The position numbers were made by a program, and so were the translations under genes. A stretch of DNA of 64,000 bases, taken from the NCBI GenBank assembly GCA_025642065.1, contig JAODUP010000443.1, positions 62,001-126,000 of the forward strand. The letters are read 5' to 3'. Positions 13,726 through 24,430 of the stretch are shown piece by piece; position 1 is the stretch's first letter, and every line of letters begins with the position of its first letter. The stretch comes from Paralvinella palmiformis (taxonomy: Eukaryota; Annelida; Polychaeta; Terebellida; Alvinellidae). Below the pieces are notes generated by a model. The model saw only the letters and a list, made by a program, of their open reading frames with translations, searched no databases and was not told the DNA's origin.

Positions 13726-14133
13726 GGAGTAATCAGAAATGCCCTTTCCTGGATCAAATCTTATCTTAGTAACAGGTCTCAGTGTGTTGCCATAGGAATG
13801 ACGACATCAGAAGGTAAGTGCCTGAATTTTGTGGTGCCATAAGGACCGGTACTTGGACCACGTAAGTACTGCTTGTATTCAAAACCAATTGGTGCGATAC
13901 GTAGCCGACATAATTTGCTCTACAACTGTTATGCAGATGATGCCCGGATTTACATGGGGACCATGCCCAAAATAACCTGCTCCGACGTTGCAAAGAAATT
14001 GGAAACTTGTTTGGCTGATATCAGTACTTGGATGAGGAAAAGACAGAGCTCATTATTTTTAAGCCAAAACGTCAGCTGGAATTACGGCTTCAGGTAGGTA
14101 ATAATACCATTTCTGTAGCATCGTCAGTATATT
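13726..14133 (+). pseudogene. LINE reverse transcriptase remnant with YADD catalytic box
   Basis: This is a non-LTR retrotransposon reverse transcriptase that once copied element RNA into DNA at a nicked chromosomal site. In one frame it reads NALSWIKSYLSNRSQCVAIG, typical of the palm region. The block normally reading PQGSVLGP has become P-stop-GPVLGP, with a TAA at 13840-13842. About 30 codons later comes the catalytic CYADDARIYM. After TWM near 14033 a deletion shifts the frame; the next frame continues DEEKTELIIFKPKRQ, the usual segment after YADD in CR1/L2-like LINEs. The fingers domain, the endonuclease and the C-terminus are absent. It is a dead, 5'-truncated, internally deleted copy. 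Family identity is firm; clade assignment is inference. Confidence 0.9.
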
Positions 14134-14940
14134 GTTATGTGGAAGGATGGATTATTTTGATACATAGGTAGGTACATATCGATAAACATTACCTATACAG
14201 AACACAACAATGCATGAAATAATGTTCCTTTTGTAAATAGTCCTTTGTTTTTCAAATTGCGTAATACAGATTCCCGTACGATTATATTGAGCACGTGTGT
14301 GATGGAAGTTTAGATCGTGTTATTTTAATTTATTCCCCCTTTAAATGGCTGGACCATTATATCCCTATGTTAGATATAACTATTTATAATTATACTTATG
14401 GTAACTTATCTAAAGTTTGCAAGAACAAACAGATCTACTTCGTGTATTTTAATCAAAGGATGAAGAGACGTCAGAACCTGTGTTTCTTTCCTCTAATCTA
14501 CGAAACCAAAGTCAAGCACCTTTGATATACTCTTCTCCTTTTTTTCTCTCTTTATTTTATAGAAAGAATAGGTTGCTTCACTTTAATTCCGTATGCAGTA
14601 GTGATGAGCTCTACTTTATATATTGTATTCTATTGTTCTTTTCTTCTCTGTATGCCTTTGAGAGTTTCATCATTAAAAACCGCATCATTACATTTAATGA
14701 TATGGCAACGCTTTGTTTGCTTATGTTGTTTGATGACGTCTTATCATCAGAGAATTGACTTAAAGAAGTTCCTCGAAATAAACTTATATGATTCGGTGAT
14801 CACAAACATTAGTGATGCGATTTAGATAAATAAGCTACTTTAAAAATAGGGTTCAAGCTTATCGGATTTTCTACCATAATGGTTGTTTAGTTTTGCTGAA
14901 CCAGTGTGTTTGGATATTACTTATGTCATTTCTGCAATAA
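14134..14940. other. AT-rich sequence without a recognised gene
   Basis: Three overlapping open frames (14295-14825) use different frames of the same AT-rich stretch and match no family I recognise. Confidence 0.5.
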
Positions 14941-14994
14941 CACACAGAGCCACACACAACATACACACATACACACACACGCACTCACACACAT

Positions 14995-15026
<32 letters not shown>
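14941..15026. repeat. (CA)n-like then (TA)n microsatellite
   Basis: Interrupted CA repeats (14941-14992) lead into a 27-bp TA run. Confidence 0.9.
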
Positions 15027-15029
<3 letters not shown>

Positions 15030-15227
15030 TATTAAAATATATGATTTAGTAATTTTTTATACTTTTACTGTTATTCATCTTATCTAGACATAGTGTTGAC
15101 ATTACAATGTATTGTACTAATTTCTTCACAAACAGTAAAATGAAAGTTATAGGAGATTTTGTTGATTTTAAGTATTTTACATTCAGTAATGTTTTGTTTA
15201 TAAAAATTTAATATACAGGTTCAACTA

Positions 15228-15263
15228 AATGGCATGTTGTGCTGGTAATACAGCAGGCTTCCA
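15228..15263 (+). repeat. Duplicated left junction of the MITE
   Basis: These 36 bp (AAATGGCATGTTGTGCTGG, TAATACAGCAGGCTTCC) closely match 15321-15357, which spans flank plus the first bases of the MITE. The copy therefore includes both the insertion site and part of the terminal repeat, at an offset of 93 bp. Confidence 0.75.
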
Positions 15264-15345
15264 TGGTCGGGAAGGCTTTATGTGCTACTTGTAGGCTCTG
15301 CTAAAGGTAAATTATATGTTAAATGGCAATGTTGTGCTGGTAATA

Positions 15346-15735
15346 CAGTAGGCTCCCGTTATACCGCGGTGTGTTATAACTGCAAATCGGATATAACACG
15401 GTAAGACATTGGACCCAGATTCGTGGAATCCAGACAAGTGTTTTTACCCGAAATGACATGAAATCCGCCACTGACCGATACAAAAATTTCGAAATAATTT
15501 TAACGCGTTTGTAGAGTCATCTGAAAAACATGCACTATTCTTGATGGATGAACTTTTTTATTTTCCACAAAAACACCGAGATAATATTGATGTTTAAGTT
15601 AACAAATGATTAAACAAGTTAAAATTTTGACATTGACTCTCTATTATCTCCTAACAGTGCTCTGTCTCGCTTCGGAATCCACCTCTAACACGGTCGACAA
15701 AACCTCTAACACGGTGTTATAACGGGGAGCTACTA
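15346..15735. mobile_element. pogo/Tigger-like MITE (390 bp)
   Basis: The left end CAGTAGGCTCCCGTTATA and the right end TATAACGGGGAGCTACTA are inverted repeats of each other with about three mismatches in 18. They are flanked by TA on both sides (15344-15345 and 15736-15737). TIRs of the form CAGTAG-CCCGTTATA with TA duplication are typical of Tc1/mariner-pogo (Tigger) elements, so this is a nonautonomous derivative needing a transposase in trans. No coding frame remains. The interior near the right end repeats CCTCTAACACGGT twice (about 15682-15718). Confidence 0.85.
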
Positions 15736-15737
15736 TA

Positions 15738-18032
15738 TGTGAATGGAGCGTATGTGACAGTGAAATGAATAACATAAAAAGATGTTATTTAGTCGTGTTA
15801 TGCTTGCCCAGTTATATATAGAAAATATACCAATTAACTTAATTCATATTATATAGTTTGTACAACAATTAACATATATTAATTATCTCTACTGCAAAAT
15901 ACTAGTACTGATTCTTGAGTTGCAAAGAAATAAGTATGTGAAGTTTACTTAGTTTGTTTATTTTTTAAATATAATTTATAAATAAAATGTATGTCTTTAA
16001 AACCGTCAAGCTTTAATGTGATGGAGTAAATATATGTGGAGCTATGGAGTTTTACAGAATATGGGCCTTATGCTTATTGTCAAGATTGGCCGTAAACAGA
16101 GTGGATAAGTCAATATTGTATGAACCTATTTGGAAAACAAGCCATCTTCCCATTAATCTTGACTGTAGAGATAATATTGACGATGAAGCAGACATTGGTT
16201 CCCAATCCACTCGAGAACTCTTGTCGCAAGTTTGGTTATTAGAAATGCACATATAACAGCAAGAACTCGATTACTAAATACAGCAACTTTTTAAATTAAT
16301 AACTTTCCCATTACACAACTTCATTATTAAAAGACAGTACACAATGGAGGCTAGCATATGCAGAACGTTTGGATGATGTGACAATGTTTTCGTTGTCCTC
16401 ATAATCCACTGTGGCAGTCATATGTCACTTAAAATCCATTCTCTAGTTCTTGACAGCACTAACACCTAATAAAATGTATTAGTTTATTAGTTAAGCGTTG
16501 ATAACTTTACCTGTAATTGCTACCTTTCTGTGTTTAATTATTAAAGTGATTGTTTAGCAACCAGATAATTAGAAAAGTACCTTTGTTTTGTAACAATCAT
16601 TTTCCTTTGTTTGTTTTCCTTTATTTCCTTTAGTTTGGGTATTTTTATATTCTTTTCCTGTACAAATTATTGTATATGTATGGGAAGCACTGAGAACCAA
16701 CAATACAATAAAACATTAGCTATATTACAGACAAAAGAAGGTTTTCTTGTATTTAAATGGAAATAATATCATTTGAAAGAGAAAGAAAATACTGTCTGAA
16801 ATTAAATTTCTCCCTTGAAACTCAAGATGTGGCATTTCAAGTGGAATTCATTATTTTAACAGAATTTCTCTTATTTTAAAATGGAATTATCAAACAGAAT
16901 GCCTGTTCATATGTTCACGGGTTAAAGGTAATGCATAGATTTTAAATGTTTGTGATAGTGTTAATTTTTATCAGAATACCCTTTTTATGCTTACTCTTAC
17001 TGCTTTAAATGTATAATATTCTTTATTTTGTGTATTGCTGATCGTAAACAGAAACTGCTGTCCAGTTAATACTTCATAGTAACATTCATAGTAATAACAT
17101 GGCCTTTCATTGTATTTTTTTAATATATTCATTGTTTGGTATTAATGATCCAATCTGTTTGGTGTTAGTGAATCATCTGTGTATTATGAACTACAGTGTT
17201 TGCAATACTACCCGTAGCCATTATGCTAGTTAGGGTGTTTGCTCCACTTATTTGCGGGTAAGGAAAACCTGGGGTACGGTTTCTCGTTATTGTGGAATAA
17301 AATTACGAACTATAAATTCTGAAAATGTGGTTCAACCAATTTATTTTCTTGATATACAGCAATAATGTGATCGGTTGCATGAGAGTTGTGTGCCAATCCT
17401 GATGGATATTGTCATCACCGCACCTAGACAACATGCCTTGTCCTGAAAGTATGTAACCTTTCTTGGCGTTTTCCTCATAAAACTTCAGATCAAAACCATC
17501 TTGAGTGGACATTGATCATTAAGTCAGTGTGTATGATGTTAGCTGTGTCTGCGGGTCTCAGTCTCAGAAGGTCCACTTGTTCATGTGGCCAGCTGTTGTG
17601 GAAACACCTTTTCTTATCTCTTTCCCAAAGATGACAAGATAGAAACAAACAAAAAAGCGTGAGGTGAGTGAGTCCGACATTGTGAACTAATTTGTCACTT
17701 TGTTGCTATTGACTTGAAATAAAGTAGAGGATTATAATTAATGACGATCACAATAATGAATATGTAAATTTCAATAAAACACAATTACAAGCTAAAGTAG
17801 GGAGGGTTGATTTAAGGAAATTAACACAATTTTGACATCTAATTTTTGCAGATTATCTTAGCAGCTGCTGCAGCAAATCTGAGTGTATTTCAGTCTTGTT
17901 CAATTTAGAGAAGGTATGTAACAAATATTGTCTAATAAACGCACATATCCACAAATAAAAAGTATTTCTACACTGTTCATTCTTCATTGGACACACACCA
18001 AAAACATCACTACACAAACAAACAAACACCTG
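15738..18032. other. AT-rich sequence without a recognised gene
   Basis: Frames at 16044-16256 (plus), 16052-16252 (minus) and 17303-17512 (minus) are open but short and unrecognised. The first two are opposite-strand readings of one stretch. No repeats shared with the rest of the window were seen. Confidence 0.5.

Positions 18033-18084
<52 letters not shown>
18033..18084. repeat. (TA)n microsatellite
   Basis: About 50 bp of TA after an (AAAC)n-like tract. Confidence 0.95.
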
Positions 18085-18087
<3 letters not shown>

Positions 18088-19324
18088 GAATGAATAGCAG
18101 TGAACTAATCACAAGCAGTTAGTAAAGCACTGTGGCCCTGAAGACGACCATGACATTTATTATCCTTTTTGTTTCAGATATTCTATTGATAACCATCTTC
18201 ACGTTGTTTATCATAATGTTTCTATCACTTCTGCTACTCTTTAACTGTCATGTTTTTAACCCAATTTAAGATAATATTTGAAAAACATATTAGATTGTTT
18301 GGGCATTTACCGAGATCAGTCTCTTTCAGCGATTATCAGAGAAACCTTATTGATATCACAACAGATTTTACTGGCTCTTGTATGTAAAATGGGTATCACC
18401 ATTTTCATATTTGTTTAGTTTTTTATTATGCATGTTATGGTTTGATTTAATCTATAATAAGGCATATGAAATACGATTCAGGTACCTGCTGGAGTCTATA
18501 TATCCATCATGATGATAGGAGCTATTCTTGGCCGAACGATTGGTATTGGTATGGAACGGCTAGCCTATTGAGTGTTGTTTCCATGTTACTTTGAAATATA
18601 TAATTACATGTATCCATAATTCAGCTTAATTTAATAAATGCATAGATAAAACATATCAAAGGAGTAATGAAACCAGAATAATAGGAAAACAAAATAATCA
18701 CAACCATGTACATTATTTTGTAGATGTAGCATCACAAGTGTTGGTATTGATATTCATATAATATATTGATCTATTATTCCCCTCCATTATTCAGTTTTTT
18801 ACAAAACACCACTTGTTTTTATAGATGCTCATCCATCGGCCGTATATGTTCCAGTTGTGACTATAATGTCAAAGCTAAATAACTTACATCGACTGTTATA
18901 GATGCTCTCTACTTGGATCACAACTGAAACCCATAAACATTACGAGTGAATGAATGCCATGTCCTGTAAAACTCTGAATCATATCTGTATTTGAGGGATA
19001 TTTCCCTGAGCAGGCTAAGCCAATAAATGAAAATCAAATCATGAATTTTCTCTTATCCTTCATAAATATAATTCTTTTAAACATATATGGCGATGTTAGA
19101 ACATATGATAAACAGTTCCTATTCACCTAATGTGAAAAGGCTATGATGTATGTGCTGTCCACAAATATTGAGTTATATTTGTATGGTATCCATGCTGCAG
19201 AAAGAGGCCAGTTAAGAATAAGTTTTATTTCGTAAATCTTCAATACAATATGACAGTTTATGTGTAGTAGGATAATTGTGATATCATGATTTGATTATTT
19301 TTATTATTATTATTGATGGTATTA
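18085..19324. other. AT-rich sequence without a recognised gene
   Basis: No frame over 60 codons and no repeat shared with the rest of the window. Confidence 0.5.
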
Positions 19325-19335
19325 TGTGTGTGTGT

Positions 19336-19384
<49 letters not shown>

Positions 19385-19393
19385 CGCGCGCGC
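19325..19393. repeat. (TG)n(CG)n microsatellite
   Basis: About 55 bp of TG ending in an alternating GCGCGCGCGC tract. Alternating purine-pyrimidine runs of this kind can adopt Z-DNA in principle. Confidence 0.95.
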
Positions 19394-19944
19394 AAATTGA
19401 TTACTTCAACATTCATATTACATCATTTTAATGAAAGCAAACACATAAAGAATGTTCAAAAGAAGGATGCTTGAAGCATTGCTTACATAACGCAACCTCT
19501 CATAAAATAACATTAAAAACATTCATGACAAATTAAAAAAATATAAAGATGTGCATTAGTCATAATTATATCTTGATGAAACAACAAATCCATATAAGTT
19601 TAATTTTGAAATTATTAATTATTGTAGCAATAATATAATAGTTTGCCTCTTATATGGTATATAATGTACTTGAACAGTGAATCAAATTAGGGACATACCT
19701 CAGCATCGGTATCAGTCATATAAAGAAACGAATATATTCTTAATTATGTGCTTAAAATATTAATTGTTTTAACATTGTGAACATTTGTATCTAATTGGTT
19801 CTATAATTTAACACCAATAATACTAACTGACATTGACTTTCCTTTCCTCTTATAAAAGTCACATTAAGATTTCCCCTTTTACTAGACCTGGTGCCATATG
19901 AATGTATTTTCTTTTATTGTTAGGAATTGTTTTTGTGTAGGTAA

Positions 19945-20240
19945 CTTGGAACAGCACCAGTGTATCTAAGCGATCTGATCGAGAAAAACAATACTGGTGA
20001 GAATGCTCCGATCTGAGTCTTATTCACTTTTGAGGGTACCAAGAAGCCATACAGCAATGTACGGAGAGAGATCCTTCCGAGCATCAGCTCGCAGGCTGTG
20101 GAATGAGTTGCCAAACCATATTAAACACCCACCAAGTAAAGATATATTTTGTAAGGTTCTTAAAACCCATTTATTCAAATTGGCGTATTTATAATATTAA
20201 ACCAGTTTATTATGTATGAAATGTATTTGATCTACATGAG
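19945..20240 (+). pseudogene. LINE reverse transcriptase C-terminal remnant
   Basis: The extreme C-terminus of a CR1/L2-like LINE ORF2. The first frame reads LGTAPVYLSDLIEKNNTGEN, matching the usual APxYLxDLI block. After a one-base frameshift near 20000 the second frame reads SLLRVPRSHTAMYGERSFRA, then LWNELPNHIKHPPS and LKTHLFKLAYL with a stop at 20192-20194. These are the standard VPR, YG-RAF, LWN-LP and LKTHLF blocks that close this protein family. Everything upstream is missing, as is usual for 5'-truncated insertions. The bases after the stop would be its 3' untranslated region, but no clear tail is seen. No function is expected. Confidence 0.88.
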
Positions 20241-20341
20241 CTTAGAATATGTTATAATTGTGTTTTAAATATTTACCGCCTTAAAGTAATTTCGGTTGAA
20301 ACCTACTCGTGATTTCAAATGGGTGTTTCAATGCCACACAC

Positions 20342-20344
<3 letters not shown>

Positions 20345-20424
<80 letters not shown>

Positions 20425-20483
20425 TGTCTGTGTGTGTGTGTGTGTGTGCCTGTGTGTGTGTGTGTGTATTTGTGTGTGTATGT
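20345..20483. repeat. (TA)n(TG)n compound microsatellite
   Basis: About 46 bp of TA followed by about 95 bp of interrupted TG. Six overlapping poly-dipeptide frames here are artefacts. Confidence 0.95.
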
Positions 20484-21108
20484 TTAGCTGGGTATAATAA
20501 GGCACAGGGACAGAGAATCTCGAACCATGAATTCAAACTCTGAACGATTATTGAGTGGAATAAATCCCGAGTGGCTACTTTGTTTTAAACCACCGAGCAA
20601 CAAAAAACGAATAACCTACAGCCGCGGAGTTTGGGAGTAGTAGAACACCAAAGTCATATCACGGCAGTTTTGAGAATGTTTAGGTTAACCAAGGGCGGAT
20701 CCAGGATTTGTTTTTGGGTAGAGTCTAGGCAAGAGAGAAAACATTATGCGAGGCACGAAGCACCGGGGAGGGGTGTGAAGAAAAATGGAAATCATTCTGA
20801 AGCACTACAAAATCCGAATTTTTCAAGTGTATACTGTTTATAGATACTGGCAAAAGCATACATTACTGTGAAGAAAGACCCATGCAATGAGACTTGATTA
20901 TTGGTTCAGTGCATATACAGATTGTTAGGGTCATTGGGGGTTACTCTATTTGTTACTAGAAATATGAAAACATCCCCAGTCATAATGTGACATATTGTGC
21001 ATTATGTTACTAAAATAAGTAGACCAACTATTTATTACAAAGTGTATTCTTACGAGAAAGAAACAATAATACAAAAAATATTTATTACCTCATGTATATC
21101 GACATCAG
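20484..21108. other. Sequence without a recognised gene
   Basis: Slightly richer in GC near 20580-20790. A 70-codon frame at 20631-20843 has no recognisable domain. The part next to the microsatellite (TATAATAAGGCACAGGGACA) faintly resembles the terminal block of repeat E. Confidence 0.45.
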
Positions 21109-22245
21109 TTAGTCGTAAAGTGTGGATTTGAACAATCGTCTAGGGTGTTCTTTAATGAACCTATCTGCAATTTGCTTGGAATCGAAGTGTTTACTGTAAA
21201 TTAGTTTCATTAATGTTAAGGCAGAAAGCCTTGTGTCAGCCATCCGGTTCATCAAACGGCTTTTGATTAGCCTCACCACAGAGAGACTACGCTCTGCTTC
21301 CGCAGATGTGGCAGGCAGAGTACATTCTAATACCAATAAAATTATAATGTTCGTAAAGATATCTGGATCTGCAGATGCTAAGGATTTAATCAAAGTATCA
21401 ACTAAATCGGATCTGTCAGACTGCTTCGACCACATACTGAACCATTTGGATACCTCGTTATCTAATGACCTCGGAGTTCACAGGTCGTCATGCCATGATT
21501 CAAATTGCTCTGGGGGAGACATCCCTACTTTGACCAGTAAAGATGGTATTAGACTCAGCAAAGCACTCACAGTTGTCTGACGAGAAACGGTTCCGCAACT
21601 GTGGTAGTGAGATATCAATAAAAGGAATGCCAAGTGAACTCTTGCAATAAAGACGAAGTGTGTCAGTATGTACATTCCACCCATTACACTTAACCCTTGC
21701 AACCCATGGCATTTCCTCCTTAGTACCTATATATGAAGCCAGTTGCTTTGTTTCGTCGTATCATCTCTGTAATTCTACACCAACGTCATCGAACAAACGT
21801 TTAATATCTGATTTGACATTGTCTAAATGGGCCGAGCGACCACCAAAGGTAATGAAGCCAAGTGAAAGATGAAACACCCTTCTGACATAGCTCGGCTGGG
21901 GTTTGAACTCAGTTGCTATATATCTGTAGTCAACTTTACTACCAGTTAGGCTATGGAGGCGCCCGGTGTATGCCTCAAAGACGTAAATTTCTCTTCTTTG
22001 TAGTTTAGCTGACAAACCAATCCAATGACAACGACAAAATAATCCAAACTATTCTTCAATACTGTGAATCCAACAATAACTCCAAAACTATACAGGTTAC
22101 TTTTCAAACAATGATCCGTAATCTTGGTGTCACTATCCCTATTCCAACGATGTTCAACAACCTCTGAATTAACATCTGGATTAACAATAGCATCAAGCCA
22201 AGTGACCATGTGTTCATAAAGCTCACCAAACTTATTTCCAAACAA
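21109..22245 (-). pseudogene. hAT-family transposase remnant, interrupted by a SINE
   Basis: This is the C-terminal half of a hAT DNA-transposase-like protein of the group with ZMYM1- and THAP0-like relatives. The first piece (22245-21946) contains LKNSLDYFVVVIGLVCQLN. A SINE-C lies at 21823-21964. The next frame (to 21500) reads VKSDIKRLFDDVGVELQR, then a TGA at 21761-21763, then PWVARVKCNGWNVHTDTLRL and PFIDISLPQLRNRFSSDNCE. After another frameshift the last piece (21435-21109) carries the hAT dimerisation motif LPATSAEAERSLSVVRLIKS followed by RLSALTLMKLIYSK and a natural stop. The catalytic N-terminal part and zinc finger are not visible. Two frameshifts, one stop and one SINE insertion make it inactive. 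It could be an old domesticated gene copy rather than a transposon; terminal inverted repeats were not found. Confidence 0.88.
21823..21964 (-). mobile_element. SINE-C copy 1, inside the hAT remnant
   Basis: On the minus strand it begins GGGCGCCTCCATAGCCTAAC (A-box-like), has a B-box-like GAGTTCAAACCCC, and continues with TTTCATCTTTCACTTGGCTT to CGCTCGGCCCATTTAG, where it stops short of the TGTGCACAAAAGTGGCC tail seen in copies 2 and 4. Transposase frames lie on both sides, so the SINE arrived after the hAT sequence. Confidence 0.85.
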
Positions 22246-22437
22246 GAATGTCTTTCATCCCAGCGTGTCTTTCACAAACCTTTAAATTCTCATGGCGAGT
22301 ATAATTGTGAGTTGTCTCTTAAATAATATTGCTATCAGACACACATTGCATAATACTTAATGAGTGATTATTTAGGAATGACAAATTCGCAATACTAATA
22401 CTAGTTATTATGTCGCCAAACAGTATATTTAATAAAA

Positions 22438-22653
22438 CTACTTTGTGTGATGATTGATGATTGATGTTTTACGGCCACTTTTGTGCACAAGGTAGGCTAA
22501 ATGGGCCAAGCGACTTCCAAAGGTAATGAGACGAAGTGAAAGACGAAACAACCTTGAGATATGCCCACGCCGGGATGGATTCGAACACGGGTGGTAGCGA
22601 TCTGTGGTCCAGCACGCTACCTTTAGACCATGGAAGCGCCCCTACTTTGTGTG
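22438..22653 (-). mobile_element. SINE-C copy 2, full length, with perfect target-site duplication
   Basis: The minus strand reads GGGCGCTTCCATGGTCTAAA with an A-box-like head, B-box GTGTTCGAATCC, body TTTCACTTCGTCTCATTACC, GGCCCATTTAGCCTACC and TTGTGCACAAAAGTGGCCG, and a tail of CATCAATCATCAATCATCA. Both flanks carry CTACTTTGTGTG (22438-22449 and 22642-22653), a perfect 12-bp target duplication. The element itself is 22450-22641. It is a pol III-type SINE dependent on a LINE in trans. Confidence 0.92.
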
Positions 22654-22654
22654 T

Positions 22655-22722
<68 letters not shown>

Positions 22723-22810
22723 TTGTGTGTGTCTGTGTGTATGTGTGTATGAGTGTGTGTATGTGTATGTGTATGTGTGTGCATGTGTATGTGTGTGTGA
22801 TGTGTGTGTG
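22654..22810. repeat. (TA)n(TG)n compound microsatellite
   Basis: TA run (about 22658-22711) then interrupted TG to 22810. It joins the right target duplication of SINE-C copy 2 to the end of repeat E copy 2. Confidence 0.95.
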
Positions 22811-23486
22811 TTTTAGGGTACATATAAAGAGGCAACAGGCACAGAGCATCAACATATCTAAACATCCTTCGAAACCTACCTCCATAAATCTAAATACAAA
22901 TACAACTATACATACATTAATCTAAAAATAAAATGTTCCATACTTCCACATATTGATAGATGTATACGTATACCTAAGCATGTGTCTGGTCTACTCATCA
23001 GCCTGTGGGAACCAGCTAATTCGCTTTTCGTACGCGACAAATCTGTCACGCCCACAGGAAAGCGGCTACATGCAGGCTACGTACAAAAAGCGGAAGCACG
23101 TAAAAACATATCATTTGATACCACAGCTCGGAGCAAACAACATGTGCGTGTGGTTCAATGGTGACTTGCTACATACATATTATAACTATTTTGACACCAC
23201 AGTTTACATTCAACAGTAATTTTTTGTGGTCCAAAAGAAACCTGTGTATAACACATTTCGACACCTCAGATGCTGACCTCAGCTTTATTCTGGGTTCGAA
23301 TAACCAAATCAATCCTACCTATATGAACCATATATATCGGTACACGTCCGATTAGTCTGGCGTCGAAGTTTTTCTCTAACCTAAGTGAAAATTCAGGCCT
23401 TTTATATACCCTCAGCGTGTTAACAAACATTACAGTTTGTTCATAACAAAGAGAATGTACACTAACTCAGTATGGATTCACTGAAG
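22811..23486 (-). mobile_element. Repeat E, copy 2 (long)
   Basis: Reverse orientation. It starts at the microsatellite with TTTTAGGGTACATATAAAGA and GGCAACAGGCACAGAGCATC, passes a conserved stem pair CCTGTGGG / CCCACAGG (about 23004 and 23053), and contains three related motifs TTTGATACCACAG, TTTGACACCACAG and TTCGACACCTCAG. It ends in AACACGCTGAGGGTATATAA (reverse strand) and about 60 further bases shared with copy 5. No terminal inverted repeats or target duplication were found. Open frames (22953-23219, 22982-23164) overlap in different frames. Confidence 0.82.
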
Positions 23487-24430
23487 TGATTTAACTAAAA
23501 TAAAAACAGAGTAGCAATACTGCACAATGGATTATTACTGGACTAGAACGAAATATCGTCTCAAACCTGAGTAAATACTATGATTTACTCGAACCTAACA
23601 GCTAATCCTCATACGTTTCCGTTCATCACTAAGGGAACGTTCATGCACACCTAATTTAACGTCCCTAAGTATATACAGTTAGGTGTGGTGGGATCTAAAT
23701 TAAAGCGTCTATCCACTTGATCTATTTGACCCATTGTCGAGAACAGCGGATTTCAGGCAGATCTCCGATACTGCGAATGACACGTCGGGATTATAATAGC
23801 AATACATTAAAAAAAATTCCTATATCAGTGTAACCTAATAACTCATAATATGGGAAAAAAAATCCGCAGATGCTGGAGATGCTGGAGATGCTTGCCGGAG
23901 TAACAAACGACTCCAGGAGTATAAATCCATCAAGCAGCATTGTATGAATTAATAGGTCGTTTCGCCAGATCACATAAGAGGACAACAATACATATCCGCC
24001 ACTTTTAATTATCTAAACAGCCCTATGTATGGCTAGTCTTCAATCGCTGTATTGTTCTTCAAAACATTACTATATACACTTTATTGAAGACGACAAGCAA
24101 CAAAAAGCGAATCGCCTACTTTGTGTGTGTGTTGTGTGGATCTCACTTTATTGGTTTATAACATAGATAAGTTGTAATATAATAACAACCTTTAAAGCAA
24201 GTATTACATTTTTATAAACTTTCCCATGTATTTAACTTCTCTAATGCCATGTTTGCCTGTGATTGGTTCACAAGGATGGAAGCCAGTTAACTTAACCTAA
24301 CTTGTCTTCTTGATTGGCAATACCACTATTTCACTGTACTGACTAGGGTCTGGACATCGCTTCCATTTTGTGTTACAAACATGGAATAGCATAATTAAAA
24401 CACATTTAATGGCAGTCGATAAATATCCAT
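23487..24430. other. AT-rich sequence without a recognised gene
   Basis: Short frames only. A small imperfect GATGCTGGA repeat occurs near 23870-23890. Confidence 0.5.

Noticed and set aside
13873..14097. Independent 74-codon gene
   Set aside because: It is the YADD segment of a decayed LINE reverse transcriptase that begins upstream and shifts frame downstream.
16044..16256. Small exon on either strand
   Set aside because: Both strands are open over the same 200 bp and neither has splice signals, domain or repeat support strong enough to choose.
22979..23060. Hammerhead ribozyme in repeat E
   Set aside because: CTGATGAG and a CGAAAAGC stretch occur near each other and GTA/TAC could pair. 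However, stem III and the required base before the cleavage site do not fit (G where H is needed), and stem I cannot form.
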